A stretch of DNA of 64,000 nt from Marinobacter sp. C7 (GTDB taxonomy: Bacteria; Pseudomonadota; Gammaproteobacteria; Pseudomonadales; Oleiphilaceae): NCBI RefSeq assembly GCF_022343555.1, contig NZ_JAKQZH010000001.1:1594108-1658107 (forward strand), in the 5' to 3' direction. Made by a program: the position numbers and the translations under genes. This document shows, piece by piece, positions 50,442-62,207 of this stretch (positions are counted from its first letter, which is position 1; every line of letters begins with the position of its first letter). The notes beneath the pieces were generated by a model that saw nothing but the letters and a program-made list of their open reading frames with translations, did no database searches and was not told the DNA's origin.

Positions 50442-52086
50442 AGACCCGCTCCTTGAAAGGTTTGATGCCAACCCGGCGGTAGGTGTCGAGGAACTCTTCC
50501 TCTTCGGTACGATGGTCGACATACACATCAATAATCTTGGCGATGACATCCGGCATGTCTTCCCGGGCAAAAGAAGGCCCGAGGATCTTACCGATATCCG
50601 CATCGTGATGGGAGGACCCGCCCAGGCTCACCTGGTAGAACTCCTCACCTTTCTTGTCGACGCCCAGCACGCCAATATTGCCGACATGGTGGTGACCGCA
50701 GGCGTTCATGCAGCCGGAAATGTTCAGGTCGATGTTGCCAAGGTCGTACAGGTAATCCAGGTCGTCAAAGCGACGCTGAATGGCTTCCGCCACCGGGATC
50801 GACTTGGCGTTGGCCAGAGCGCAGTAGTCGCCACCGGGACAGCAGATGATGTCGGTCAGGGTGTTCAGATTGGCGGTCCCGAAGCCCATGGGCGTGATCG
50901 CCTGCCACAGCTCCAGCAGGCGGTCCTGACGCACATCCGCCAACACCACGTTCTGCTGGTGGGTGACCCGGACTTCCCCGAAGCTGTATTCGTCCGCCAG
51001 GTCGGCAATCTGTTCCAGTTGTCGATCCGTGACGTCACCTGGTGGTGTGCCGGTCTTCTTCAGTGTCAGGGACACGATCGCGTAGCCGGGCTTTTTGTGC
51101 ACGTCCACGTTATGGCTCAGCCATTGATCGAAACCACGATTCTCGAACCGTTGGCGGGCCAGCAGATCCGAGGCATTTTCCAGAGCTTCATAGGGTGGTT
51201 CGGTGAAGAATCCCTTGATCCGCTCGATGGCCTCCGGCGTCAGACGGGTCGGTGAATCCTTGATATGGGCCCATTCCGCTTCCACTTTCTCGGCAAAGCC
51301 TTCCGGGGTCAGAGCCTTGACCAGAATTTTGATCCTGGCCTTGAACTTGTTGTCGCGGCGGCCATAGCGGTTATAGACCCGCAGGACGGCCTCTAGATAG
51401 GTGAGGAGGTCCAGTTCCGGCAAAAATTCACGGATGACCGGGCCTACCATCGGGGTCCGGCCCAGGCCACCACCCACATGTACCCGGAAACCAAGTTCGC
51501 CAGCCTCGTTACGAACCATCTGGAGCCCGATGTCGTGGATCCGGATCGCCGCACGGTCAGTCTTTTCGGAGGCATTTACAGCCACCTTGAACTTGCGGGG
51601 AAGGAATGCAAATTCAGGATGGAACGTTGACCATTGGCGGATGATTTCACAGTAGGGCCGCGGATCTGTGATCTCATCGGCCTGTACGCCGGAGAACTGG
51701 TCCGTGGTGGTGTTGCGGATGCAGTTACCACTGGTCTGGTTGGCGTGCATCTCCACTTCTGCCAGCTCGGCCAGAATATCGGGGACATCTTCCAGTGCCG
51801 GCCAGTTGAGCTGCACGTTCTGCCGGGTCGTGAAGTGGGCGTAGCCCTTGTCGTAATCCCGGGTGATACGGGCGAGACGACGCAATTGGTCGGAACGCAA
51901 CATACCGTAAGGTACGCAGATTCGGAGCATCGGAGCAAGGCGCTGGACATAGAGTCCGTTCTGAAGGCGCAACGGGAGGAATTCTTCCTCACTGAGTTCG
52001 CCTGCCAGGGCCCGACGGGTCTGATCCCGGAATTGGGCGACCCGTTCTGCGGCCATTTGCCGGTCGTGTTCGTCGTATACGTACAT
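50434..52086 (-). CDS. cysI: Assimilatory sulfite reductase (nitrite/sulfite reductase family), single polypeptide
   Basis: A 550-residue sirohaem/[4Fe-4S] enzyme reducing sulfite to sulfide with six electrons. It has the duplicated ferredoxin-like and sirohaem domains; cluster ligands are the cysteines of CCPGGDYC (near 412-419) and CMNAC (near 456-460). The closest type is the Pseudomonas CysI that works without a CysJ flavoprotein, so ferredoxin or another donor is likely. The ATG at 52086 (MYVYDEHDRQ) is the family start. Sirohaem comes from the methyltransferase at 31175, and sulfide feeds MetZ. Confidence 0.93.
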   Translation of the reverse strand: MYVYDEHDRQMAAERVAQFRDQTRRALAGELSEEEFLPLRLQNGLYVQRLAPMLRICVPYGMLRSDQLRRLARITRDYDKGYAHFTTRQNVQLNWPALEDVPDILAELAEVEMHANQTSGNCIRNTTTDQFSGVQADEITDPRPYCEIIRQWSTFHPEFAFLPRKFKVAVNASEKTDRAAIRIHDIGLQMVRNEAGELGFRVHVGGGLGRTPMVGPVIREFLPELDLLTYLEAVLRVYNRYGRRDNKFKARIKILVKALTPEGFAEKVEAEWAHIKDSPTRLTPEAIERIKGFFTEPPYEALENASDLLARQRFENRGFDQWLSHNVDVHKKPGYAIVSLTLKKTGTPPGDVTDRQLEQIADLADEYSFGEVRVTHQQNVVLADVRQDRLLELWQAITPMGFGTANLNTLTDIICCPGGDYCALANAKSIPVAEAIQRRFDDLDYLYDLGNIDLNISGCMNACGHHHVGNIGVLGVDKKGEEFYQVSLGGSSHHDADIGKILGPSFAREDMPDVIAKIIDVYVDHRTEEEEFLDTYRRVGIKPFKERVYA

Positions 52087-52273
52087 AGGAAAAGTCCTGC
52101 CTCTTATATCTGGACGGCAGGATATCACCAGGTTTTTATTTCCAAAATGATTATTTCAAAATATGTTTATCGATTCAGGCGATAAGTGCACTGCAGGCAG
52201 GCTGGACGAATATCAATTTCCTGCTTAACTGAAGGTATAAAACAACCACTAAAAAAGAGAAAGAGGTGCTTCC

Positions 52274-52378
52274 ATGAAGAAGAGCATGCGTTCAGACAGT
52301 CAGGCAGATGCCATCGCTGCGGTCCTGGTCGTCGTGCTGGTGGTGGCCTTCGCGGTCGTTTGGGTTTCCGGTCAGTAA
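52274..52378 (+). CDS. 34-residue single-pass membrane peptide
   Basis: A short frame encoding a hydrophilic N-terminus (MKKSMRSDSQADA) and one hydrophobic helix of about 19 residues (IAAVLVVVLVVAFAVVWVS), ending GQ. GAGGTG lies 7 bases before the ATG. A TATAAA (52236-52241) might be its -10 region. The stop is separated by a single base from the stop of the convergent DUF2970 gene. No family recognised. The combination of a good ribosome-binding site and a clean helix makes a real small protein likely, but expression is unproven. Confidence 0.6.
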   Translation: MKKSMRSDSQADAIAAVLVVVLVVAFAVVWVSGQ

Positions 52379-52379
52379 A

Positions 52380-52619
52380 TCACTGGCTGGCGAGTACCGC
52401 CTGCACCACAAGAATCAGCCCTCCCACGAACGCTCCAGTAAACAGAATGCCGGCAATGATGTAGGGCCAGGGGCTATGGCTGGAGAAATCCTCTTCCCGG
52501 CGCTTGTCGGACTGAACTCCGAAAGCGCCGGCAAGGATGCTTTGCATTACCTTCAGAACGCCTGGTGATCCCGATTTCCGATCTTTCTTGTTGTTGTCAC
52601 TGTCGGTCGTTTGGGTCAT
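52380..52619 (-). CDS. DUF2970 domain membrane protein
   Basis: A 79-residue protein with a hydrophilic N-terminus, the conserved segment VMQSILAGAFGVQSDKRREEDF and one transmembrane helix at about 52-74 (PYIIAGILFTGAFVGGLILV). This matches the DUF2970 family of small proteins in gamma- and betaproteobacteria, whose function is unknown. It starts 18 bases after the metH stop, so it is likely at the end of the metH transcript. Confidence 0.88.
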   Translation of the reverse strand: MTQTTDSDNNKKDRKSGSPGVLKVMQSILAGAFGVQSDKRREEDFSSHSPWPYIIAGILFTGAFVGGLILVVQAVLASQ

Positions 52620-52637
52620 TGGGTCCCTGTTCTCCTT

Positions 52638-56336
<3,699 letters not shown>

Positions 56337-56579
56337 AGGAAACTCTTCCGGATGTCGTGGATAACGTCGTGTTTCAGTCAATGGCGCGGGATCATAGCAA
56401 AAATGCAGGATTCCGTCTTAGTCCGAATGATCATTATCAAGTGCCGGGCGGTCGGCGCCTGCACAAGAATTCATACGGGAAATTCGGTACACGGTTAAAG
56501 CCCGACCATTTTACTTGGTCTTTCATGTTCCCGCGAACTCTCTTAAAATAGGAATCAAACTTCGAAACGGGTAGAAAAC

Positions 56580-57167
56580 ATGGCATTGGTTACCGTGACA
56601 GATTCCGCGAGGGACTATCTCGCGCAACTCATTGAAAAGCAGGATGTAGAAGGCATGGGCGTACGGATTTTCGTCACCCAGCCCGGCACCCGTAATGCCG
56701 AGACCTGCCTGGCCTACTGCCCACCTAATGAAGTCGTCCCGACGGACGAGCAGCTGGATCTGGGCAAATTTACCCTGTATCTGGACCATAACTCGGTTCC
56801 GTTCCTGGAGGAGGCCTATGTCGATTACTCCAAGGACCAGATGGGCGGCCAGTTGACCATCAAGGCCCCGAACGCCAAGGTGCCCAAGATTGACGACGAT
56901 GCACCGTTGCCCGATCGCGTCAACTACGTACTGGCCTCCGAGATCAATCCCAACCTGGCGGCCCATGGCGGTGATGTCTCGCTGGTCGAGATCGTGGACG
57001 AGTCGGTGGCCGTCCTTCGCTTCGGTGGTGGCTGCCAGGGCTGTTCGGCCGTCAGCCTGACGCTCAAACAGGGCGTTGAAACCACCCTGAAGGAGCGTGT
57101 GCCGGAAATTACCGCCGTGCGCGACGTGACAGATCACTCCTACACCGAAAACGCTTACTACCAGTAA
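56580..57167 (+). CDS. nfuA: Fe-S biogenesis protein NfuA
   Basis: A 195-residue scaffold/carrier that delivers [4Fe-4S] clusters to target enzymes under oxidative or iron stress. An N-terminal degenerate A-type domain (about 1-95) that has lost the cluster cysteines is joined to a C-terminal Nfu domain with the cluster motif Cys152-X2-Cys155 ([10 protein letters not shown]). Fe-S clients in this window include LeuC and CysI. Divergent from metH; followed by a strong terminator. Confidence 0.97.
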   Translation: MALVTVTDSARDYLAQLIEKQDVEGMGVRIFVTQPGTRNAETCLAYCPPNEVVPTDEQLDLGKFTLYLDHNSVPFLEEAYVDYSKDQMGGQLTIKAPNAKVPKIDDDAPLPDRVNYVLASEINPNLAAHGGDVSLVEIVDESVAVLRFGGGCQGCSAVSLTLKQGVETTLKERVPEITAVRDVTDHSYTENAYYQ

Positions 57168-57180
57168 GCCGTGTCCTCAG

Positions 57181-57205
57181 CCCCGGCCGCCAGGCCGGGG
57201 TTTTT
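57181..57205 (+). terminator. Rho-independent terminator after nfuA
   Basis: The stem CCCCGGCC (57181-57188) with GGCCGGGG (57193-57200), loop GCCA, is followed by five T. It begins 13 bases after the nfuA stop. Confidence 0.95.
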
Positions 57206-57372
57206 GCTGCCGCAATTCCCCGCATTCCATGGCTTTACGGCCAATGTTGTGACATTTCCATTACTTCATCATCGGTCACATAAACTGACGCGCCGGGCCT
57301 CTACACTGGTGGCTGGCACCTGAAAACCGAATTCTCATCGGCCTTGGGCCGCGATTTCAACCGGGGTAACTC

Positions 57373-58572
57373 TTGATCGACCTAGCACTCCTGTCTGTGC
57401 CTGTCATGGCAGCTGTCACTGGCTGGGTGACCAACTGGTTGGCCATCCAGATGTCTTTCCATCCAGTCCGTTTCATTGGCTACGGTGTGATCGGCTGGCA
57501 GGGGGTTATTCCCCGTAAGGCGGAAAAGATGGCGCACATCTGCATTGACCGGACGCTTCAGAAATTCGGTGATCTGAATTCCGTGTATGAAAAACTTGAG
57601 CCGCAACGCATTGTCGAACAGGTTGTCTCGCAGATCACTCCAAGGGTGGACGAGTACATTGACGAGATCATGTACGACAATCATCCGATCCTTTGGGACA
57701 ACGTGCCTTTGTTTGTTCGCAACCGAATCTATAAATGGGCGAGAGAAGCGTTGCCGGAAAGGGTAGAAGAGCTGGTGGAGGACTTCGGTGACGACCTCGA
57801 CGAGCTGGTTGATCTCAAGGCCTTGCTCAGCCGGGAGCTTCAGCGCCATCCGGATCTGATGAACCGGATTTTCAAGCAGGCCGGTTCCGTGGAACTGCAA
57901 TCGGTGATCAACCTGGGAGCTATCATCGGCGGCCTGCTGGGGGCCGCACTTGTGCCGTTATGGATTCGCTATCCAGAACCCTGGCTACTGCCCCTTGGCG
58001 GTTTTGCGGTTGGTTTTCTGACCAACTGGCTGGCAATCAATCTCATCTTTGCGCCGGTCGAGCCCAGGCGTTTCCTGTTCTGGAAGATCCAGGGCCTGTT
58101 CCTGCGGCGGCAGCCCGAGATCAGCGATGTCTGGGCCCGTTTGGTGGCGGAAGAGCTGATTACCGTCGAGCGGGTGGCCGATGCCATGATCCACGGCGCC
58201 CACGGTGACCGGACACGGGCGATTATCCAGAAGCACCTCCGGCCTCTGCTGGACAGCTCGCCGGTGATGAAGCTGACCGCCCAGGTATCGGTGGGAGTGA
58301 CTGGCTACACAGAGCTCAAGAAAGCGCTCTACCAGAAAGCGGTGACGGCAACCGGCGATGTCTTCTCGGATCCGGCCTTTAATCGCGAGAGGGCGCCGGT
58401 GGTGGCAGAGGTCCTGGCCGGCCAGATGAAATCACTTGGGCCTGAGGAGTTTCAGGGCATCCTCCGCCCGGCCTTTCACGAGGAAGAGTTGCAGCTGATG
58501 GTGGTGGGCGGTGTGTTTGGCGCCCTGGCCGGACTCCTCCAGTTCGTAAGTCTCACCTACCTGGTGTTCTGA
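57373..58572 (+). CDS. DUF445 family membrane protein
   Basis: A 399-residue protein with an N-terminal transmembrane segment ending in the family mark TNWLAIQMSFHPVRF, a long helical soluble region, two central helices (about 176-216, including a second FLTNWLAINLIFAPVEP copy) and a C-terminal helix. The duplicated TNWLAI motif shows an internal repeat. DUF445 proteins are related to Bacillus YheB; function unknown. The start is TTG at 57373 with GGGGTAA upstream, and the next ATG would cut into the first helix. Confidence 0.9.
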   Translation: MIDLALLSVPVMAAVTGWVTNWLAIQMSFHPVRFIGYGVIGWQGVIPRKAEKMAHICIDRTLQKFGDLNSVYEKLEPQRIVEQVVSQITPRVDEYIDEIMYDNHPILWDNVPLFVRNRIYKWAREALPERVEELVEDFGDDLDELVDLKALLSRELQRHPDLMNRIFKQAGSVELQSVINLGAIIGGLLGAALVPLWIRYPEPWLLPLGGFAVGFLTNWLAINLIFAPVEPRRFLFWKIQGLFLRRQPEISDVWARLVAEELITVERVADAMIHGAHGDRTRAIIQKHLRPLLDSSPVMKLTAQVSVGVTGYTELKKALYQKAVTATGDVFSDPAFNRERAPVVAEVLAGQMKSLGPEEFQGILRPAFHEEELQLMVVGGVFGALAGLLQFVSLTYLVF

Positions 58573-58584
58573 CCGCACGCTGTC

Positions 58585-58911
58585 TCAGAGGCAGTTGGTC
58601 GGGCGGGGCAGTCCCGCGATACGGCAGGCGGTCTTGGCCGGGGTCCCGGGGAAAAGCTGCATCAGGTAAATACTGTTGCCTTTCTCTTCCCCGAAAGCTT
58701 CCTTCACCGCCTTGACGAAGAGCCGGTTCGAGGGCGGCGAAACTTCATGTTTTTTATAAAAATCCCTCAAAAACCTTATGATTTCCCAGTGATTTTCAGA
58801 TAGGTCAATGGCGTCCTCGGCCGCGATGGCTTCCGCCACCGACGGGTTCCAGGCCCAGGCATCCTCCAGAAAACCCTCATTGTTCCGGTGCGGCATCTGT
58901 TGCTCACTCAT
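58585..58911 (-). CDS. tusE: Sulfur relay protein TusE (DsrC family)
   Basis: A 108-residue DsrC-fold protein. It accepts persulfide sulfur from TusBCD and passes it to MnmA for 2-thiolation of the tRNA wobble uridine. The penultimate Cys107 (PTNCL) is the sulfur-carrying residue, and a second conserved cysteine is in KTACRIAG (Cys96), as in DsrC-type proteins. Last gene of tusD-tusC-tusB-tusE, 3 bases after tusB. Confidence 0.94.
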   Translation of the reverse strand: MSEQQMPHRNNEGFLEDAWAWNPSVAEAIAAEDAIDLSENHWEIIRFLRDFYKKHEVSPPSNRLFVKAVKEAFGEEKGNSIYLMQLFPGTPAKTACRIAGLPRPTNCL

Positions 58912-58914
58912 GGC

Positions 58915-59196
58915 TCACCAACTGACTACCTGTTGTGCGCGGGTGGTCAGGTCGACCATGCCGTCATAGTCGATTGTCTCAAACGAGGTGGAGCCGTCGT
59001 CCAGTCCCCGGGCAGCCATGTCCGGTGCCAGGGCCAGGAGTTGGCCAGATGTACTGATTGCAGCGGAAGCCAGCCCCAGAACGCCGTTTTCGATCAGCAG
59101 AATGGCGTCGTCCGGGCTTGCCATCGAGAGGCAGCGGGCAAATCTCGGGTGTTCCGGCGACTTGTTCAGGATGTGCAGAGTCTGGATCTTGGTCAT
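58915..59196 (-). CDS. tusB: Sulfur relay protein TusB (DsrH family)
   Basis: A 93-residue DsrH-like subunit (TLHILNKSPEHPRFARCLSM, then DAILLIENGVLGLAS) of the TusBCD heterohexamer that takes sulfur from TusA. I chose the ATG at 59196, giving the usual length; an upstream ATG at 59247 overlaps tusC by 47 bases and adds a non-family stretch. It lies 4 bases after tusC. Confidence 0.9.
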   Translation of the reverse strand: MTKIQTLHILNKSPEHPRFARCLSMASPDDAILLIENGVLGLASAAISTSGQLLALAPDMAARGLDDGSTSFETIDYDGMVDLTTRAQQVVSW

Positions 59197-59200
59197 GATG

Positions 59201-59551
59201 TTATCCGGCAAAGGCGGTGTGGCTATAGCCAGCGAAAAGCTGTGCATCGGCGCGAACCAGCTCCACGCCGCTCAGTAACTGTGCGGCCTCAAGCCCATAA
59301 CGGTTGCAGTCGTCGCTATCGGCGAGCAACGCCTCCACGCCGAAGATCGTCGCGGCCGAAAGGTTCTTTTCCACGGACTTCTGGCGAACCTGTCCGGGCT
59401 CCTGTCCCTTTCGAAGCCAGTTTACGCCGGCGCCACAGAACAGCAGCGACACTGGCTGATCAAACGCTGCGAGTGAAAACGCCATATCCAGGGCTTCCCG
59501 GCCAGTCCAGCCGCCATAGGGGGGCTGGTCAATTAGAATCAGCGTGCTCAT
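59201..59551 (-). CDS. tusC: Sulfur relay protein TusC (DsrF family)
   Basis: A 116-residue DsrE/F-fold subunit (LILIDQPPYGGWTGREALDMA, VSLLFCGAGV) of TusBCD. The start codon shares a base with the tusD stop (TGATG), so the subunits are translationally coupled. Confidence 0.92.
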   Translation of the reverse strand: MSTLILIDQPPYGGWTGREALDMAFSLAAFDQPVSLLFCGAGVNWLRKGQEPGQVRQKSVEKNLSAATIFGVEALLADSDDCNRYGLEAAQLLSGVELVRADAQLFAGYSHTAFAG

Positions 59552-59967
59552 CAGTCGCTCCCGTGAAAATAAACGGTTCGTGAGGACATCATCCGGCCCT
59601 CAACCCATTCACCCAGACCGGCGATGGTAAACGGAGGCAAGAGGTTACTGGCAGGCAGCTCAAAGCGCTTTTGCTCACCCTCGTCCACCAGGCCGCGCCT
59701 CAGGGCCGAGGCAATACAGGCGACGCCGGGAATGTCGTGCTCATTGAGGAACGCGCTCCACTCCCTGGGCCAGTGAGGTTCATCGGAGGGTGGCGAGGCG
59801 AGCGCAGAGGCCAGGTGCACGCCATCGCCGTAGAGGAACACCCGGTCAATGCGGTGGCCGGCCCTGAGGGCAGCCTGGGCGAAGCTGAGCGCACTTTGTG
59901 GCGCCTGGCAGCTGTAGGGTGCTCCGGTGATAACGATGGTGAAGGAGAGAGGGCTGGAATCCTGCAT
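59551..59967 (-). CDS. tusD: Sulfurtransferase subunit TusD (DsrE family)
   Basis: A 138-residue subunit and the persulfide carrier of TusBCD. The likely active cysteine is Cys84 in IPGVACIASALRRG; the N-terminal ITGAPYSCQAPQSALSFAQA block is typical. First gene of the tus run, beginning 43 bases beyond the yccA terminator, so it should have its own promoter or depend on read-through. Confidence 0.94.
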   Translation of the reverse strand: MQDSSPLSFTIVITGAPYSCQAPQSALSFAQAALRAGHRIDRVFLYGDGVHLASALASPPSDEPHWPREWSAFLNEHDIPGVACIASALRRGLVDEGEQKRFELPASNLLPPFTIAGLGEWVEGRMMSSRTVYFHGSD

Positions 59968-60010
59968 GGCCGGTACCGTGTTGAACGCGGTTTCAGTTTA
60001 CTCAAACTAA

Positions 60011-60034
60011 AAGCCCCGGCAAGGCCGGGGCTTC
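60011..60034 (-). terminator. Hairpin terminator after the BI-1 family gene
   Basis: The stem AGCCCCGGC/GCCGGGGCT (60024-60032 with 60012-60020 on the minus strand), loop of three bases, is followed by TTTTAG. It separates the BI-1 gene from tusDCBE. Confidence 0.85.
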
Positions 60035-60057
60035 GAACTACCTGTCTTCAGATGCGA

Positions 60058-60756
60058 TCAGTCTTCGCCGCTGAACGCTGCCAGCAGGTGAAGCAGGCTG
60101 ACAAACAGGTTGTAGATGGAGACGTACAGACCCACGGTAGCGATGATGTAGTTGCGCTCACCGCCCTTGATGATCTGGCTGGTCTCGAACAGGATCATGA
60201 TCGAGGCGAAAATGGTGAAGCCTGCAGACACCGCGAGGTGTAGGGCAGAGCTCTCCATGATGAACGCCAGAACCATGGCACCGATCAGCACGAATGCACC
60301 AGCGGTCAGGAAGCTGGACATGAAGCTGAAGTCCTTCTTGGTGATGATCGCGGTTGCGGACAGGCCAACGAAGGCGACAGCAGTCAGTGTCAGAGCCTGG
60401 GCGACGATCTGGGACGCACCTGCGGCCACGAAGGCGCCGATGATGGGACCCAGGGTGTAACCCATGAAGCCGGTGAGGGCGAAGGTGGTCACGATGCCCC
60501 AGGGACTGTTTTTCAGCTTATAGGTGGCAAACAGAAGACCGATGTAGCCTACGATGGTGATAAGGAAACCCGGGTGGGTTCCGTTCATGTTCAGGAATGC
60601 GGTCAGGGCCGAGAAGGCCAGGGTCATCCCCAGGAGCATGTAGGTGTTGCGCAGCACCTTCATGGCATCAGCGCTGATTCCAGTAGTCGCGCGCTCAGCC
60701 TGAGGCGCGGAATAGGCACCTTGCTGGTTCTGAACGCCGAATCTTCTGTTTTCCAT
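60058..60756 (-). CDS. yccA: Bax inhibitor-1 / YccA family membrane protein
   Basis: A 232-residue protein with seven hydrophobic segments from about residue 38 onward and the family ending VSIYNLFVSLLHLLAAFSGED. YccA is a substrate and modulator of the FtsH protease in E. coli; the BI-1 family is linked to membrane ion homeostasis. The ATG at 60756 (MENRRFG) has GGAG 8 bases upstream. Its location next to tusDCBE and tRNA-Ser is as in Pseudomonas. Confidence 0.93.
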   Translation of the reverse strand: MENRRFGVQNQQGAYSAPQAERATTGISADAMKVLRNTYMLLGMTLAFSALTAFLNMNGTHPGFLITIVGYIGLLFATYKLKNSPWGIVTTFALTGFMGYTLGPIIGAFVAAGASQIVAQALTLTAVAFVGLSATAIITKKDFSFMSSFLTAGAFVLIGAMVLAFIMESSALHLAVSAGFTIFASIMILFETSQIIKGGERNYIIATVGLYVSIYNLFVSLLHLLAAFSGED

Positions 60757-60904
60757 TGTCATCTCCGTTTGTGTAACGACTGGATACTGTCTCCAATCAT
60801 AATGTCGAATACGCAACTTTCAATCATTTACGACAATAAAGTGCTCCGTGGATTCCATTAAACCCCGTTAATGTTGAAAAGTGCGGCGGGATTTATGCAG
60901 GGCG

Positions 60905-60932
60905 TTGACAGCACAGGCAATTCCGGTATCAT
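60905..60932 (+). promoter_or_regulatory. Promoter of tRNA-Ser
   Basis: A perfect TTGACA (60905-60910) and TATCAT (60927-60932) are spaced by 16 bases and lie about 38 bases upstream of the tRNA 5' end. This is the strongest promoter match I saw in the window, as expected for a stable RNA. Confidence 0.8.
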
Positions 60933-60969
60933 GCACCTCGCTGTCGCAACGGCAGCAATGGTTTTGAAA

Positions 60970-61060
60970 GGTGGGCTGGCAGAGTGGCTGAATGCAGCGG
61001 TCTTGAAAACCGCCGACGGTTAGTAGCCGTCCCGGGGTTCGAATCCCTGGCCCACCGCCA
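60970..61060 (+). tRNA. tRNA-Ser(UGA)
   Basis: A 91-base class II tRNA. The acceptor stem GGTGGGC pairs with GCCCACC; the anticodon arm GCGGT-CTTGAAA-ACCGC gives anticodon TGA, reading UCA and relatives. The long variable arm GACGG-TTAGTAG-CCGTC identifies a serine tRNA; the T arm contains GGTTCGAATC. The 3' CCA is encoded. Confidence 0.97.
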
Positions 61061-61141
61061 TTTTTTCTCCGGTTTGCACTGATATTTCCCTTCTTTTTCC
61101 GCCTTACCCGGCATTCCTGATGGTCCTCGCTGTTTGGTTCT

Positions 61142-61909
61142 CTACCTGTCAGGCCGGTAACCCAGCTGGCGTGAAATATCCTCTCCCGCGCGTTTCAACT
61201 CTGCGATCCATTCATCTTTGCGACGCTCGATAGGCGCGGAAACCGATAGCCCCGCGCTCACGTTTCCCGACCGGTCGTAGATGAGCACGCCGATGCAGCC
61301 AACGCCAATTTCGGCTTCCTCATTGTCGAGGGCATAGCCCTGGCGCATGCTCTCCATACATGCCTCCTCCAGTTCCGGCAGCGACGACAGAGTGTTGCGG
61401 GTATAGGCGGGCAGGTTGGTCCGGCTTGCATAGGCCTGGATGGCTTCCTCTCCCGCCAGTCCCAACATCAGTTTTCCCACCGCTGTCACGTGCAAAGGGG
61501 CCCGACTGCCCACTATCTGGTTGACATGCATCATCCGGTTCGGGGTGACCTTCTCGAAGTAGATTACAACGTCGCCCTCGCGGATGGTGAGGTTGATGGT
61601 TTCCCCAAGCTGCTTGCACAGGGCTTCCATGTAGGGGAGGGACACAGCCCGCAGGTCTATGTCTGTGTGGAGGCGGTTGCCCAGCTGCAATAGCCGCTGG
61701 CCCAACCGGTAGTCGCCTTTGGAATCACGCTCGACAAAACGGTTGCTGATCAACGAATGCAGGATTCGATAGGCGGTGGAGGGGGCAAGCCCGGTATCGG
61801 CACTGAGGGTTTTCAGTTTCACCGGCTTGGAGTACCGGGAGATGGCTTCCATGAGCATCGCCGCCCGGTCGATTACCTGAATTCTCGATTCCGTTTTCGT
61901 ATCCATCAT
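61142..61909 (-). CDS. bhcR: IclR-family regulator, BhcR-like, divergent from the bhcA-like gene
   Basis: A 255-residue IclR regulator: N-terminal winged helix (about 10-70, TGLAPSTAYRILHSLISNRF) and C-terminal effector domain (about 80-250, with PLHVTAVGKLMLGL). It is transcribed away from the class-V aminotransferase gene across a 298-base gap, the arrangement of bhcR in the Paracoccus beta-hydroxyaspartate cluster, where BhcR responds to glyoxylate. The BhcR name rests on this context; the protein itself shows only the IclR family. Two matching inverted repeats in the gap (61988 and 62084) are candidate operators. Confidence 0.85.
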   Translation of the reverse strand: MMDTKTESRIQVIDRAAMLMEAISRYSKPVKLKTLSADTGLAPSTAYRILHSLISNRFVERDSKGDYRLGQRLLQLGNRLHTDIDLRAVSLPYMEALCKQLGETINLTIREGDVVIYFEKVTPNRMMHVNQIVGSRAPLHVTAVGKLMLGLAGEEAIQAYASRTNLPAYTRNTLSSLPELEEACMESMRQGYALDNEEAEIGVGCIGVLIYDRSGNVSAGLSVSAPIERRKDEWIAELKRAGEDISRQLGYRPDR

Positions 61910-61987
61910 TGAAATGCCTTTATCCCTTCAGCTGGCAGCGGTTCGCGGGGGAAATTCATGACGCTAATTTTGTCATACGGACGCAGT

Positions 61988-62002
61988 TTCCACAATACGG
62001 AA
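61988..62002. promoter_or_regulatory. Candidate regulator operator 1 (inverted repeat)
   Basis: TTCCACAATACGGAA is an imperfect palindrome (TTCC/GGAA ends) that shares its first ten bases and its flanks with operator 2. It lies 79 bases before the IclR gene start. IclR-type operators are often 15-bp palindromes with TTCC or GGAA ends. Confidence 0.55.
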
Positions 62003-62083
62003 TGTGTCGTTAGCTATGTATATGCGCTTTAACTGGCTGAAAAAGTGACAAAAAAATCCAACGCCAAAAGCATTTAATTGCAT

Positions 62084-62098
62084 TTCCACAATGTGGAA
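62084..62098. promoter_or_regulatory. Candidate regulator operator 2 (perfect palindrome)
   Basis: TTCCACAATGTGGAA is a perfect 7-1-7 palindrome, 110 bases before the aminotransferase ATG and 96 bases (about nine helical turns) from operator 1. Both sites are embedded in the same local context, TTTCCACAAT...GGAATG. The rest of the 298-base gap is A/T-rich with no gene; I could not place a confident -35/-10 pair. Confidence 0.6.
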
Positions 62099-62207
62099 TG
62101 ATTGCGTATTGCGCAAAAAATGGCTCAATCCTACGGTGGATTGGAAGGCGGCAAGCAGCAATGAAGACACCGCCACCGGACAAAAATACAAAAACGGAGT
62201 GGAATCA

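Noticed and set aside
56337..56579. Cobalamin riboswitch upstream of metH
   Set aside because: No B12-box-like GCCACTG core or extended structured leader could be found on the metH strand.
57274..57289. Pho-box-like GGTCACATAAACTGAC upstream of the DUF445 gene
   Set aside because: It resembles one half-pair of a Pho box only loosely and no properly spaced second repeat is present.
62091..62207. N-terminal extension of the aminotransferase starting at 62091
   Set aside because: The ATG lies inside the palindromic operator candidate, and the added 39 residues do not resemble the family; ATG 62208 has a ribosome-binding site.
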